Positions 27,140 to 37,390 of a stretch of 64,000 nucleotides of DNA are shown one piece after another. The translations under genes and the position numbers were made by a program. The DNA comes from Propionispira raffinosivorans DSM 20765 (lineage in GTDB: Bacteria > Bacillota > Negativicutes > Selenomonadales > Selenomonadaceae): assembly GCF_000381065.1 (NCBI RefSeq), contig NZ_KB905841.1, forward strand, positions 130,326-194,325, written 5' to 3'. Below the pieces are notes generated by a model. That model was not told the DNA's origin. It did no database searches and saw only the letters and a list, made by a program, of their open reading frames with translations. Within the stretch, counting starts at the first letter, position 1. The number at the start of each line of letters is the position of its first letter.

Positions 27140-29969
27140 AGTTTAAGTGTTCGGTGAGTAATGGTTTCAAAAACTGACCCGTATATGATTTTTTAACATT
27201 TGCGATCTCTTCCGGCGTACCGGTTGCTACGATGGTGCCGCCACGGTCACCGCCTTCCGGCCCGAGATCAATTACATAATCCGCCGTCTTTATCACATCG
27301 AGATTATGCTCGATTACAACAACCGTATCACCACCATCAACCAGTCGCGTCAGCACTTCCAGCAATTTATGGATATCGGCCGTATGAAGTCCCGTAGTCG
27401 GTTCATCCAGGATATATAACGTTTTTCCAGTACTGCGGCGCGCCAGTTCAGTTGACAGCTTCACGCGCTGCGCTTCTCCCCCTGAAAGAGTCGTTGCTGA
27501 CTGACCAAGCTTGATATAGCCAAGTCCAACATCTTGAATCACTTGCAGTTTTCGCTGCAGTTTTGGAATGTTTTGGAAAAATTCTACGGCTTCATCGACC
27601 ACCATATTCAAAACATCCGAAATCGTTTTGCCTTTATATTTTACTTCCAGGGTTTCCCGATTATAGCGGGCTCCTTTGCAAACTTCACACGGCACATAGA
27701 CATCCGGCAGAAAATGCATTTCAATTTTAATGATCCCATCACCATGACAAGCCTCACAACGGCCGCCTTTTACATTGAAACTGAATCGTCCCGGCTTATA
27801 ACCACGAACTTTTGCTTCATTCGTTTGGCTGAAGACCTCACGAATTGTATCGAAAAGTCCCGTATAAGTTGCTGGATTCGAACGAGGTGTCCGCCCAATC
27901 GGCGACTGATCGATATCAATGATCTTATCAATAAGCTCCAAACCACGAATTGCTTTATGCGCTCCCGGTTTACCTTTGCCACTGTAAAGTTTAGCCGCCA
28001 GCCCTTTAAAAAGTATTTCATTCACTAACGTACTTTTCCCTGAACCGGACACACCCGTAACGACCGTAAATAAGCCGAGCGGAAACTTCACGGAGATATT
28101 TTTTAGATTATTTTCTTTTGCACCAATGATTTCAATCCAATTTCCATTTGCTTGCTTTCGATTTTCCGGTACGGGAATGTATTTTTTGCGGCTCAGATAC
28201 TGACCCGTAATCGATCCCTTCGCCGCCTTGATATCTTCAACACTTCCTTTAGCCACAATATAGCCACCAGCTTCACCAGCCGTCGGTCCAACATCAATAA
28301 TATAATCGGCCGCATACATTGTATCTTCATCATGCTCAACGACCAGCAGAGTATTACCAAGATCACGCAAATGTTTCAATGTAGCCAAAAGACGGTTGTT
28401 ATCGCGTTGATGCAGTCCAATACTTGGTTCATCGAGGATATAAAGAACGCCCACCAGTCCCGATCCAATCTGTGTCGCTAACCGAATCCGCTGTGCTTCA
28501 CCACCCGACAAGGTACCAGCGGCCCGACTGAGCGTCAGATAATCCAAGCCAACATCCAGCAAAAATCCCAAACGGGCATGAATTTCTTTTAAAATCTGTG
28601 CAGCAATAAACTGTTCTCGTTCGCTTAACGTAAGCTGCTTAAAAAACACATCGCACTCAGCAATCGTTAAACTTGTAACCTCATGAATATTTTTCTCGCC
28701 CACTTTTATGGCAAGTGTTTCCGGCTTAAGGCGCGCTCCATGACAAACTGGACAAGCTTTACTGCTCATATACGATTCATATTCTTCACGCATCGTATCC
28801 GAATTTGTTTCGCTGTAACGACGGTTTAAAAGTGGCATTACACCTTCAAATACCGAATGATACTCCTTGTATTCGCCAAACATATTTTCATAGAAATACG
28901 TGAACTTTTCATCACCTGAACCATATAAAATAAGATTTTGCACCGTTTCATTGAGATCGGTCCACTTACTGTCCACTGTATATTTATACTGTTTCAGCAC
29001 AGCATCTAACTGGCACATCGCATAGGAATTCAGATTGCGCGACAACGGGGCAAATAAGCCCTCTGCAAAAGTCAATTCAGGATTTGGCATCACAAGTTCT
29101 AAATCAAATTCCATGTTATTGCCAAGTCCGCTGCACGCCGGACAAGCTCCATATGGACTGTTAAAAGAAAACATACGCGGGGCAATTTCCGGCAGACTGA
29201 TGCCGCAATCCACACAAGCAAAATTCTGACTAAACATCAACGTCTCGCCATCAACAATTTGAATATAAACAACACCCTGACCAAGTTCGAGAGCTGTTTC
29301 TAACGAATCGGCCAAACGCTGTTCCAGTCCATCGCGAATCACCAGTCGATCAATAACAACTTCAATCGTATGTTTCTTGTTTTTTTCAAGATTGATTTCC
29401 TCATTAATATCTTGTATTTCACCATCAATGCGGACCCTTACATAGCCATCCTTACGAATCTGCTCTAAAACCTTGCGATGTTCGCCTTTTTTACCACGAA
29501 TAATTTGCGCCATAATCAAAAGCTTTGTTTTTTCCGGCTGTGTCAAAATTTGGTCAATCATTTGATCAACCGTCTGCTGCGTAATCAATTTACCGCATTT
29601 CGGGCAGTGAGGACGCCCTGCACGAGCAAACATCAACCGCAGGTAATCATAGATTTCCGTAACCGTTCCGACGGTTGAGCGAGGATTACGACTGGTTGTT
29701 TTTTGATCGATGGAAATCGCCGGTGAAAGTCCTTCGATATAATCAACATCCGGTTTATCCATCTGCCCCAAAAACTGTCTGGCATAAGCTGACAACGACT
29801 CTACATAACGTCTTTGTCCTTCTGCATAAATTGTATCAAAAGCCAGTGATGATTTGCCTGAACCACTCAGGCCCGTAATCACGACAAGCTTGTCACGTGG
29901 TATTTCAATATCGATATTTTTTAAATTATGCTCTCTGGCACCCTTAACTTTGATTACATTATCCTTCAC
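27138..29969 (-). CDS. uvrA: Excinuclease ABC subunit A
   Basis: DNA-damage-recognition ATPase of nucleotide excision repair, 943 residues. Two ABC modules are visible: [15 protein letters not shown] near the N-terminus and [15 protein letters not shown] in the second half, with signature motifs [18 protein letters not shown] and [16 protein letters not shown]. Zinc-binding cysteine pairs are CPKCGK, CVDCG ... CPACSG, CPVCHG and [16 protein letters not shown] ... CEVCKG. It begins 15 bases after uvrB, with no promoter between, so it forms a uvrBA operon under the same LexA-like box. Confidence 0.98.
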   Translation of the reverse strand: MKDNVIKVKGAREHNLKNIDIEIPRDKLVVITGLSGSGKSSLAFDTIYAEGQRRYVESLSAYARQFLGQMDKPDVDYIEGLSPAISIDQKTTSRNPRSTVGTVTEIYDYLRLMFARAGRPHCPKCGKLITQQTVDQMIDQILTQPEKTKLLIMAQIIRGKKGEHRKVLEQIRKDGYVRVRIDGEIQDINEEINLEKNKKHTIEVVIDRLVIRDGLEQRLADSLETALELGQGVVYIQIVDGETLMFSQNFACVDCGISLPEIAPRMFSFNSPYGACPACSGLGNNMEFDLELVMPNPELTFAEGLFAPLSRNLNSYAMCQLDAVLKQYKYTVDSKWTDLNETVQNLILYGSGDEKFTYFYENMFGEYKEYHSVFEGVMPLLNRRYSETNSDTMREEYESYMSSKACPVCHGARLKPETLAIKVGEKNIHEVTSLTIAECDVFFKQLTLSEREQFIAAQILKEIHARLGFLLDVGLDYLTLSRAAGTLSGGEAQRIRLATQIGSGLVGVLYILDEPSIGLHQRDNNRLLATLKHLRDLGNTLLVVEHDEDTMYAADYIIDVGPTAGEAGGYIVAKGSVEDIKAAKGSITGQYLSRKKYIPVPENRKQANGNWIEIIGAKENNLKNISVKFPLGLFTVVTGVSGSGKSTLVNEILFKGLAAKLYSGKGKPGAHKAIRGLELIDKIIDIDQSPIGRTPRSNPATYTGLFDTIREVFSQTNEAKVRGYKPGRFSFNVKGGRCEACHGDGIIKIEMHFLPDVYVPCEVCKGARYNRETLEVKYKGKTISDVLNMVVDEAVEFFQNIPKLQRKLQVIQDVGLGYIKLGQSATTLSGGEAQRVKLSTELARRSTGKTLYILDEPTTGLHTADIHKLLEVLTRLVDGGDTVVVIEHNLDVIKTADYVIDLGPEGGDRGGTIVATGTPEEIANVKKSYTGQFLKPLLTEHLN

Positions 29970-29983
29970 ATTAACACCCCAAA

Positions 29984-32050
29984 CTAATTGTTTCGATCGT
30001 CTCGATTTCGTCTTTTCACAGCCTTTGCTGGCAGACTGCCCTTGAGTTCTACAATCATATCACGCAGATTCGCTGCTTTTTCAAATTCCATATTGCGCGA
30101 TGCCAGCCGCATTTCTTTCGTCAGCGTCGTAATTAATTCTTCTTTTTCAGTAGCTGACATTTTCAACCTCGATTTTGGCTGCGTTATATATTCCCCCTGA
30201 CCTTCTGCAACCATCGTCGTTTCAATCAAGTTCTTAATTTTCTTATGGATTGTCTGTGGTGTAATATGATGTTCTATATTATAAAGAGCCTGCACTTCAC
30301 GGCGGCGATCGGTCTCATCAATCGCCCGCTTCATCGAATCCGTAATACGATCCGCATACATGATAACCAGTCCCTCAGAATTACGTGCCGCCCGCCCAAT
30401 TGTTTGGATAAGCGCCGTATCGGAACGCAAAAAGCCTTCCTTATCTGCATCTAAGATTGCCACCAGCGATACTTCCGGCAAATCAAGTCCTTCTCGCAGC
30501 AAATTGATCCCCACCAGCACATCAAATACGCCGGCTCGAAGGTCACGCAATATTTCCGCGCGTTCCATCGTCACGATATCCGAATGCAGGTAGCGGACCT
30601 TGATACCCAGTTCTTTAAGATAATCCGTCAGATTTTCAGCCATTTTTTTCGTTAAAGTCGTAACCAATACCCGTTCATTTTTGGTAATTCGCACTTTGAT
30701 CTCCGAAAACAAATTATCCATTTGCCCCGTAAGTGGACGAACCTCAATCTGTGGGTCCAGAAGTCCCGTTGGCCTGATAATTTGCTGAACAACTTGATTG
30801 GCTTCGCCTAATTCGTATTTAGACGGTGTTGCTGATACATAAATGATCTGATTAATATGTGCCACAAATTCAGGAAACTGCATAGGCCGATTATCAAAAG
30901 CAGATGGCAGGCGAAAGCCATTTCCCACCAGAGATTCTTTACGTGACCGATCTCCAGCATACATCGCCCTGATCTGGGGAATCGTCACATGCGATTCATC
31001 GACCACAATCAAAAAATCTTCGGGGAAATAATCGAGCAAGGTAAACGGCGGATCTCCAGCATGACGCTGGGTCAAATGACGTGAATAATTTTCAATACCG
31101 GAACAATAGCCCATTTCCTGCATCATTTCCAAATCATAATGAGTCCGCTGTTCTAACCGTTGGGCCTCAACAAGTTTATTTTCCGACCGCAATAACGCCA
31201 GACGTTCATCCAGCTCTGTCTCAATGGTTTCCATAGCCGTCTGCAAATGTTCTTTCGAGGTAACATAATGTGAGGCCGGATAAATCATGACATGCTTGCG
31301 CTCACCATAAATTTCACCAGTGAGTACATCCACTTCTAAAATCCGTTCGATTTCATCACCAAATAATTCCAGACGAATCGCACGCTCGTTGTATCCGGCA
31401 GGAAATATCTCAACCACATCACCACGAACCCGAAACTTCCCCCTGACAAAATTAATGTCATTGCGCTCATATTGGATACTCACCAACTTACGTAAAATCG
31501 AATCACGATCATACGTCTGTCCTTCACGAATCGATAGCACCAGTTCTTTATAATCTTCAGGTGAACCAAGTCCATAAATACAAGACACACTTGCCACAAT
31601 AATAACATCACGGCGCTCAAACAAAGAACAGGTTGCGGAATGCCGCAATTTATCAATTTCATCATTGATCGAAGCATCCTTCTCGATATATGTATCAGTC
31701 TGGGCAATATACGCTTCCGGCTGATAATAGTCATAATAACTCACAAAATATTCCACAGCATTATTGGGGAAAAACTCTTTAAACTCACTTGCCAGCTGCG
31801 CCGCCAGAGTTTTATTATGGGCAATAACCAAGGTCGGTTTTTGAACCTTTTCAATCGTTTTTGCAATTGTAAATGTTTTCCCGGTCCCCGTTGCCCCAAG
31901 CAAAACTTGGGCAGTCTGCCCGTTTTCAAGCCCAGCAGCCAGATCTTCAATCGCTTGCGGCTGATCACCTGTTGGTTCAAAAGGAGCAAAGACCTTAAAA
32001 GGAACTTCATTTTCCAAGTGCAGTGTATTTAACTTAGGAACTGTAGCCAT
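29984..32050 (-). CDS. uvrB: Excinuclease ABC subunit B
   Basis: DNA-damage-verifying helicase-like subunit. The start at ATG 32050 (688 aa) is chosen because TGGAG lies eight bases upstream; an in-frame ATG 15 bases earlier sits on that site. Walker A is [12 protein letters not shown]; the beta-hairpin region [21 protein letters not shown], the DESH box [12 protein letters not shown] and helicase motif V/VI ([35 protein letters not shown]) follow. The C-terminal UVR domain ([22 protein letters not shown]) binds UvrC. First gene of uvrBA. Confidence 0.98.
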   Translation of the reverse strand: MATVPKLNTLHLENEVPFKVFAPFEPTGDQPQAIEDLAAGLENGQTAQVLLGATGTGKTFTIAKTIEKVQKPTLVIAHNKTLAAQLASEFKEFFPNNAVEYFVSYYDYYQPEAYIAQTDTYIEKDASINDEIDKLRHSATCSLFERRDVIIVASVSCIYGLGSPEDYKELVLSIREGQTYDRDSILRKLVSIQYERNDINFVRGKFRVRGDVVEIFPAGYNERAIRLELFGDEIERILEVDVLTGEIYGERKHVMIYPASHYVTSKEHLQTAMETIETELDERLALLRSENKLVEAQRLEQRTHYDLEMMQEMGYCSGIENYSRHLTQRHAGDPPFTLLDYFPEDFLIVVDESHVTIPQIRAMYAGDRSRKESLVGNGFRLPSAFDNRPMQFPEFVAHINQIIYVSATPSKYELGEANQVVQQIIRPTGLLDPQIEVRPLTGQMDNLFSEIKVRITKNERVLVTTLTKKMAENLTDYLKELGIKVRYLHSDIVTMERAEILRDLRAGVFDVLVGINLLREGLDLPEVSLVAILDADKEGFLRSDTALIQTIGRAARNSEGLVIMYADRITDSMKRAIDETDRRREVQALYNIEHHITPQTIHKKIKNLIETTMVAEGQGEYITQPKSRLKMSATEKEELITTLTKEMRLASRNMEFEKAANLRDMIVELKGSLPAKAVKRRNRDDRNN

Positions 32051-32126
32051 ATTTTTACACTCCATATTATCAATAATAATTATTTGTTATCTTTAATTAT
32101 AATTTAGATTCACTTTATTTACTAGT

Positions 32127-32138
32127 GAACGTATGTAC
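32127..32138. promoter_or_regulatory. LexA/DinR-like box upstream of uvrBA
   Basis: GAACGTATGTAC matches the Firmicute SOS box GAAC-N4-GTTC with one mismatch and the preferred RNRY centre. It sits ~77 bases before the uvrB start, about 25 bases upstream of a minus-strand TATAAT (32096-32101) that would be the -10 box. The -35 is not conserved. Regulation by LexA is inferred. Confidence 0.45.
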
Positions 32139-32150
32139 TATTATATAACG

Positions 32151-32178
32151 AAAAAAGAGGCACTGCAATCACAGCGCC
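32151..32178 (-). terminator. Terminator after ctpA
   Basis: Minus strand GGCGCTG - TGATTG - CAGTGCC, then TCTTTTTTCG (one G-U in 7 bp), beginning 20 bases after the ctpA stop codon. Ends the ftsEX-envC-ctpA unit. Confidence 0.85.
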
Positions 32179-32198
32179 CCATTTATTGAATAAAATCT

Positions 32199-33344
32199 TT
32201 ATTGCATTTTTTCTTGTAATACAGTCAATGCTTTCGCGAGTTGATTATCAACTCCGCCGTTCACATCAAGTTCTACCGGAACATCCGGATCAATACCGAT
32301 ACCATCGATACTTCGACCGCTTGGTGTATAGTATTTAGCGATCGTAAGCTTTAATGCAGTCCCACCATACATTGGCATAACAACCTGCACTGAACCTTTT
32401 CCATAGGATTTTGTGCCAACCAGCGTACCGGCCTGCGTATCCTGAATAGCACCAGCAACGATTTCAGCAGCGCTGGCACTACCGCCATTAATTAAAACAA
32501 CCAACGGATATTTAACTTGTTCAAGAGTCGATTCATGAACTTCTTCTGAACCATCTCGTTTGTCAATCGAAACAATTTTACCTTTCGGCACCAGCATATT
32601 AGCAATATCCACGCTGGCGGTCAATAGACCCCCTGGATTGTTACGTAAATCAAGAACCATACCTTTCATGCCTTTGGCTTCAAGATCGGCATAAGCTGTC
32701 TTAAACTCCTGCCCAGTACGTTCACCAAACGAAGCGATACGAATATACCCAATGCCATTGTCCATCATTTCATGACCAACGCTTTTCGTTTCAATATTGG
32801 AACGAGTGAGTTCATATTCTTTATCTTCTACGCCTTGACGACGAATCGTCAAAACTACCTTCGTACCCGCATCACCACGAATCTTATTGGCAACCTGATC
32901 GATTGGCATATCTTTGGTTTCTTCGTCATTAATTTTAATGATTTGATCACCAGTCTGAATGCCAGCGGCTTCCCCCGGCGTGCCCTCAACAGCTGAAATA
33001 ACAGTTATAACCTGGTCTTTCACACCCATGACAACACCAATACCACCAAAAGAGCCTTCGGTATGGCTTACCAAATCTTTATACATAGTTTGATCCATAT
33101 AAACAGAATGTGGATCATTCAGCGACTGCATCATACCAGAAATAGCCCCATCAATCAATTTTGTATCATCCACTTCATTCACAAACTGCGTTTCAATAAA
33201 TCGCATTGCATGAAAAAACCGCATCGTATCGGCCAGTTTATACTGATTCATTCCCAGAAAATAATAGGCACCGCCAAGTGTTAGCCCCGACGCCAAAATA
33301 GCGATTCCAAAAGCACCAAGAATGATTTTCTTTTTATTATTCAT
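32199..33344 (-). CDS. ctpA: S41-family carboxy-terminal processing protease
   Basis: Periplasmic or extracytoplasmic serine protease of the CtpA/CtpB type, 381 residues. N-terminal membrane anchor (KKIILGAFGIAILASGLTLGGAYYF), helical region, PDZ domain (~85-165, GGIGVVMGVKDQVITVISAVEGTPGEAAGIQTGDQIIKIND), and a protease core with MKGMVLDLRNNPGG, the catalytic serine in NGGSASAAEIVAGAIQD and the general-base lysine in GTKSYGKGSVQ. It lies directly behind an EnvC-like peptidoglycan hydrolase activator; such proteases often trim or degrade peptidoglycan hydrolases, so a cell-division or cell-wall role is likely. Confidence 0.95.
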   Translation of the reverse strand: MNNKKKIILGAFGIAILASGLTLGGAYYFLGMNQYKLADTMRFFHAMRFIETQFVNEVDDTKLIDGAISGMMQSLNDPHSVYMDQTMYKDLVSHTEGSFGGIGVVMGVKDQVITVISAVEGTPGEAAGIQTGDQIIKINDEETKDMPIDQVANKIRGDAGTKVVLTIRRQGVEDKEYELTRSNIETKSVGHEMMDNGIGYIRIASFGERTGQEFKTAYADLEAKGMKGMVLDLRNNPGGLLTASVDIANMLVPKGKIVSIDKRDGSEEVHESTLEQVKYPLVVLINGGSASAAEIVAGAIQDTQAGTLVGTKSYGKGSVQVVMPMYGGTALKLTIAKYYTPSGRSIDGIGIDPDVPVELDVNGGVDNQLAKALTVLQEKMQ

Positions 33345-33380
33345 ATATTTCTCCCCTCAAGCTTCCAGGGATTACAAAGT

Positions 33381-34511
33381 TTACAAGTAATCATATGGAC
33401 TCACTGCTTTACCATTTACATCGACCTCAAAATGACAATGCGGCCCTGTAGAATTTCCAGTCGATCCAACATAAGCGATAACCTGGCCTTGCGAAACCGT
33501 CTGGCCTTCACTTACGTTGAGTGATTGACAATGTCCATACAGCGTATTAAGCCCATTTCCATGGTCAATGATGACAGTATTCCCGTAACCACTAATCCAG
33601 CCTGCATTAATGACAACCCCGCCATCAGCTGCAAGAATTGGATCACCGTAATCACCAGCAATATCAAGCCCGCTATGAAAAATCTGCCTGCCAAAAATAG
33701 GATGTGTACGCCAGCCAAATTCTGAGGTAATTGGTCCGGATAACGGCCAAATCATACGACCGCCGGATGTATGCGATGCACCCGTACCACGATATTTACT
33801 TTGACGAATCAGCTTTTCGACTTCACTTGATGCAGCAATCGTTTCCTGATAGGCACGTTCTGCTGTATCACGATCATACATTACTTTATCAAGAAGTTTT
33901 TGTTTCTTGGCTTTGCTTTCCGTGACCAATTGTTCTTTTTCTTTTGCTGCCTTTTCCAGTTCTTCCATGACAATATGATCTTTTTCCAGCTCTGCTTTTT
34001 TATCTAAGATCAGAGCTTTCTCTTCCTGGACTTTCGTAATCAGATCATAATCATACTTCATGATTCGCTTTAGCAGATCCATTCTTGTCATAAAATCAGA
34101 AAAGTCTTTCGCTCCAAATAATACATCAAGATAGCTGATCTGTCCATTAATATAAATATCACGAATTCGTTTATCGAGAATCGTTGTCTTTTTCTTCAAA
34201 TCAACTTCTGTTTTTTCCAGCAATATTTTATTCTGATCCATTTTTGCTTCCGTATCATTGAGTTTTTTCTTCACTTCTTTATATTCAGCCGCAGCCGCAT
34301 CGACATCTGCCTGCAAAGATCTCATTTGCCCTGATATCGTATTGACTTCAGCCCCTGCTGAATCGGCTTTATTTTTCTGATCGGTTGCCTGTTTTTGCAA
34401 AGTATCCAGCTTGTCTTGAAGTGACTCGGCCAACACAGTTGCCGAAAAAGAACTCAGCACGACAATTACTGTTAAAACCAGCCAATAATGCTTTATTTCT
34501 CTCACGCTCAA
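33381..34511 (-). CDS. EnvC-like murein hydrolase activator/M23 peptidase
   Basis: A 376-residue exported protein: signal peptide at residues ~10-30 (VLTVIVVLSSFSATVLA), long coiled coil (~30-240, SLQDKLDTLQKQATDQKNKA onward) and a C-terminal LytM/M23 domain (~265-376). The zinc-ligand pattern appears intact: HPIFGRQIFHSGLDIAG (H and D) and GPHCHFEV (HxH). It may therefore be an active endopeptidase, unlike degenerate E. coli EnvC. It starts six bases after ftsX, matching the known FtsEX-EnvC partnership in which FtsEX controls the coiled-coil hydrolase during septation. Confidence 0.93.
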   Translation of the reverse strand: MSVREIKHYWLVLTVIVVLSSFSATVLAESLQDKLDTLQKQATDQKNKADSAGAEVNTISGQMRSLQADVDAAAAEYKEVKKKLNDTEAKMDQNKILLEKTEVDLKKKTTILDKRIRDIYINGQISYLDVLFGAKDFSDFMTRMDLLKRIMKYDYDLITKVQEEKALILDKKAELEKDHIVMEELEKAAKEKEQLVTESKAKKQKLLDKVMYDRDTAERAYQETIAASSEVEKLIRQSKYRGTGASHTSGGRMIWPLSGPITSEFGWRTHPIFGRQIFHSGLDIAGDYGDPILAADGGVVINAGWISGYGNTVIIDHGNGLNTLYGHCQSLNVSEGQTVSQGQVIAYVGSTGNSTGPHCHFEVDVNGKAVSPYDYL

Positions 34512-34517
34512 CTCTCC

Positions 34518-35405
34518 TTACACCTTTAAGAACCGTTTTAATGAAATCGTACTGCCCAGTGCACCAATAAAAGTACCGCTAATCAGTATCGCCAGACTGA
34601 TATAATTCAAAAATGGATATTCGGGAATTAGTGGTAAAAATGTCAACGTATCATAAACCCGCGCTGTAACTGCACTATAGGAGCTGCGCAAAATAATCGT
34701 TGCAATCGCACCACCAAAAAAGCCTAAGACCATGCCTTCGAGTAAAAATGGCCAGCGAATAAACCAGTCCGTTGCCCCAACATATTTCATGATAGCAATT
34801 TCCTTACGCCGAGCAAAAACAGTCAGCCGGATTGTATTGGATATAATAAACACCGTCGCACCTGCTAAAACCAGCATAATCCCCAGACCAAATAAACGAA
34901 CCATCCGCGTTAAATCAAATAAATGTTCTACAACATCCTGCCCGAATTTAGCCGACTCGACCCCCTCGATCTGACTGATAGATTCCGATAGCGTCTTAAC
35001 AAAATCAGGTCGTTGCACCGTAACTTCAAAAGCATTTGGTAAAGGATTCGTATCTCCTAAAGCTGTAAGTAAAAATTTCTGATCCCCCAGACGGTCTTTA
35101 AAGCGTTCCAACGCTTTGTCTTTATCTATATACGTGATGGTTTCGATTCCCTGAAAATCTTTGATTTTACCCTCAATGCGATCAATATCTTTTTGCTTTA
35201 AATCATCCTGCAAGTACACACTGATCTGCACCTGTGATTCCAGTGAGGCTGCCATCTTGTTAAGATTCAATACTACAATCAAAAACATGCCAAGAATGAG
35301 CAGTGACACCGCCACTGTTCCAATGGAAGCGAAAGACATCCAGTTATTTCGTTTCAAAGAAACGAAAACTTCCCGAATAAAATGCTCCACTGTTCTAATC
35401 TTCAT
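34518..35405 (-). CDS. ftsX: Cell division protein FtsX
   Basis: Integral membrane partner of FtsE, 295 residues from ATG 35405 (MKIRTVEHFIREVFVSLKRN); GGAAGGGG lies upstream, and a longer in-frame reading would run deep into ftsE. Topology as expected: one helix at ~25-47 (GTVAVSLLILGMFLIVVLNL), an extracellular loop of ~110 residues (QVQISVYLQDDLKQKDIDRIEGKI...), then three helices (LFGLGIMLVLAGATVFIIS; WPFLLEGMVLGFFGGAIATII; YISLAILISGTFIGALGS). It overlaps the end of ftsE by 11 bases, so translation is coupled. Confidence 0.96.
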   Translation of the reverse strand: MKIRTVEHFIREVFVSLKRNNWMSFASIGTVAVSLLILGMFLIVVLNLNKMAASLESQVQISVYLQDDLKQKDIDRIEGKIKDFQGIETITYIDKDKALERFKDRLGDQKFLLTALGDTNPLPNAFEVTVQRPDFVKTLSESISQIEGVESAKFGQDVVEHLFDLTRMVRLFGLGIMLVLAGATVFIISNTIRLTVFARRKEIAIMKYVGATDWFIRWPFLLEGMVLGFFGGAIATIILRSSYSAVTARVYDTLTFLPLIPEYPFLNYISLAILISGTFIGALGSTISLKRFLKV

Positions 35406-36081
35406 AACCATATGCCCCTTCCATTTCATCGCGGGCAATACGTCCATCTTCAATTGCTACAACACGTTTATGCATCGTATCGACAATCGTCTTATCATGC
35501 GTAGCCATTACAATCGTTGTTCCAGCCTTATTGATACGCGTAAAAATATCCATAATCCCCCAAGACGTATCCGGGTCCAAATTACCAGTCGGTTCATCCG
35601 CAATCACGATTTGCGGATTATTAACAATTGCCCTGGCAATCGCTACCCGCTGCTGTTCGCCACCGGAAAGCTGTGAAGGAAAACATTTATATTTATCTTT
35701 GAGTCCAACAACATCCAAAACATTATTAACACACTTTTGCATCTCACGTCTTGGCGCCTCGATGACCTGCATCGCAAAAGCGATATTTTCATAGACTGTT
35801 TTCTCGGTTAAGAGACGATAATCCTGAAAAATAACTCCCAGGCCGCGCCGCAGATAAGGAACTTCTGTAGCTTCCATTTCCAGTACATTGCGTCCATTGA
35901 CAACGAGTGAACCCTGTGTCGGCAAAACTTCACGCAAAAGCATTTTCACAAAAGTTGATTTGCCAGCCCCGCTTGCTCCAACAATAAAAACAAACTCCCC
36001 TTTTTCAATATCGATATCTACATTTTGTAAGGCTACTGCACCATTTTCATAAATCTTCGATACATTATGCATATGAATCAT
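35395..36081 (-). CDS. ftsE: Cell division ATP-binding protein FtsE
   Basis: ABC ATPase that energises FtsX to activate peptidoglycan hydrolysis at the septum. The start at ATG 36081 (228 aa, MIHMHNVSKIYENGAVAL) follows AGGAGG by eight bases; an upstream in-frame extension lacks homology. Walker A is FIVGASGAGKSTFVKML, signature [15 protein letters not shown], Walker B VIADEPTGNLD, H-loop MATHD. First gene of ftsE-ftsX-envC-ctpA. A TACAAT hexamer ~75-80 bases upstream is a possible -10 but lacks a -35. Confidence 0.97.
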   Translation of the reverse strand: MIHMHNVSKIYENGAVALQNVDIDIEKGEFVFIVGASGAGKSTFVKMLLREVLPTQGSLVVNGRNVLEMEATEVPYLRRGLGVIFQDYRLLTEKTVYENIAFAMQVIEAPRREMQKCVNNVLDVVGLKDKYKCFPSQLSGGEQQRVAIARAIVNNPQIVIADEPTGNLDPDTSWGIMDIFTRINKAGTTIVMATHDKTIVDTMHKRVVAIEDGRIARDEMEGAYGYED

Positions 36082-36202
36082 ATAAACTATATTCCTCCTA
36101 AAACAAAACAAATCAAATCGAATTTGTCGCTTTTCCATCTCACAAAATTACTTTTTCTCTAAAAACTATCTCTCATTGTAACATAAAAAAAGTCTTTTTC
36201 CT

Positions 36203-36244
36203 ATAAAAAAACGACCTCTATGCCATTACAAACATAGAAATCGT
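36203..36244 (-). terminator. Terminator after csaB
   Basis: Minus strand ACGATTTCTATG - 10 bases - CATAGAGGTCGT with a two-base internal mismatch, then TTTTTTT. It starts 15 bases after the csaB stop and separates it from ftsE. Confidence 0.8.
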
Positions 36245-36259
36245 TTCTCTAGATAAACC

Positions 36260-37390
36260 CTATTCATTCTTCATCTCACGAAAACGCTTCACCGCTTTAT
36301 TATTGCCAATAAGTTCCATAGCTAGTTCCGCATTTTTTGAAGCCGCATCACGAAGCCCGCTCAGAAGCTGTGCATTCATTTTACGAAAAATCGCTTTATC
36401 ATTCCATTTTTTTCGAACCCGTACCATCAAGGTATCAACCGTCACATTTTCCAAATCCCCGACCACATCTTCGCCAATTGATTGCAAAAAACGATCAATT
36501 TTCGGATCATATGACATTCCAATCATTGGAACACCCATAACACCAGCAAAGATCAAGGCATGGAGTCGAATGCCAATCAACAAGTCCAAATTACCAACAA
36601 TAGATAAGAGTTCACTCGTCGTATATTCATCATTGAGCACAATTGACTTTTCTTTGGTTCTCAATGCAATCGTTTCCGCTGCAGCAACATCCTCCGGATA
36701 CTGCATTGGCAGAAAAACAACCCTTGCATCAAATTCTTCGACAATTTGATCCGCTGCCTGTGCAATAATATCTTTATAATGAGTCCAGCAGCGCCATTCA
36801 CGCACCGATATTCCCACGAGAGGTTTGGCCCCTGATGCGCCATAAGATTTAAGCACGGCGCGTCCCATTTCTTTATCTACGGGATGGATTGCCAGAACCG
36901 GGTCAGCCGTCACATGGATTGGCGGTTTATGAATATGCAGCCGTTCCAGCTCCCCTAAGGATCCGGAATCACGTACCGTAATCAAATTTGCCATATTACC
37001 AACAAATTGCATCATTCGGCGCGCAAAAGCTCCATAAATGGGGCCAATGCCCTGTGCATAAAGCATAACTGGTGTGCCAAGGCATTTTGCCAAAAACAAA
37101 ATACCCATATAATAATACAAACTGCGGCCGCTTGTCACATTTTGCAACAAACTGCCCCCACCACTAAGGAGCAAATCTGCCCGCATCATAGCTTTCGCAA
37201 TATCAAACAGATTCAGCCAGGAAACCGATGCAACACCATGACGTTTTTGTGTATCAGATGGATTGGCCGAAATAACAGTAATTCGTATCTTTGGATCAAT
37301 ATCTGATAAAACTTCAATCATGGCCGCAAGCATAGCCTCATCTCCGGCATTTTTCGAACCATAATACCCAGAAATTACAATATTACTCAT
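36260..37390 (-). CDS. csaB: Polysaccharide pyruvyl transferase CsaB
   Basis: Transfers pyruvate ketal groups from PEP to a cell-wall polysaccharide, in other Firmicutes creating the ligand for SLH-domain proteins. The start at ATG 37390 gives 376 residues beginning MSNIVISGYYGSKNAGDEAML, the family signature; AAGGAGG lies 12 bases upstream. Other matches: LLSGGGSLLQNVTSGRSLYYYMG, MLYAQGIGPI, VRDSGSLGELERL and LIGIRLHALIFAGVMGVPMIGMSYDPKI. It overlaps the DUF5693 gene by eight bases. In Negativicutes, SLH-domain outer-membrane proteins bind peptidoglycan, so the acceptor here is an open question. Confidence 0.93.
   Translation of the reverse strand: MSNIVISGYYGSKNAGDEAMLAAMIEVLSDIDPKIRITVISANPSDTQKRHGVASVSWLNLFDIAKAMMRADLLLSGGGSLLQNVTSGRSLYYYMGILFLAKCLGTPVMLYAQGIGPIYGAFARRMMQFVGNMANLITVRDSGSLGELERLHIHKPPIHVTADPVLAIHPVDKEMGRAVLKSYGASGAKPLVGISVREWRCWTHYKDIIAQAADQIVEEFDARVVFLPMQYPEDVAAAETIALRTKEKSIVLNDEYTTSELLSIVGNLDLLIGIRLHALIFAGVMGVPMIGMSYDPKIDRFLQSIGEDVVGDLENVTVDTLMVRVRKKWNDKAIFRKMNAQLLSGLRDAASKNAELAMELIGNNKAVKRFREMKNE

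Noticed and set aside
27534..28028. 164-codon plus-strand ORF
   Set aside because: Antisense shadow of uvrA.
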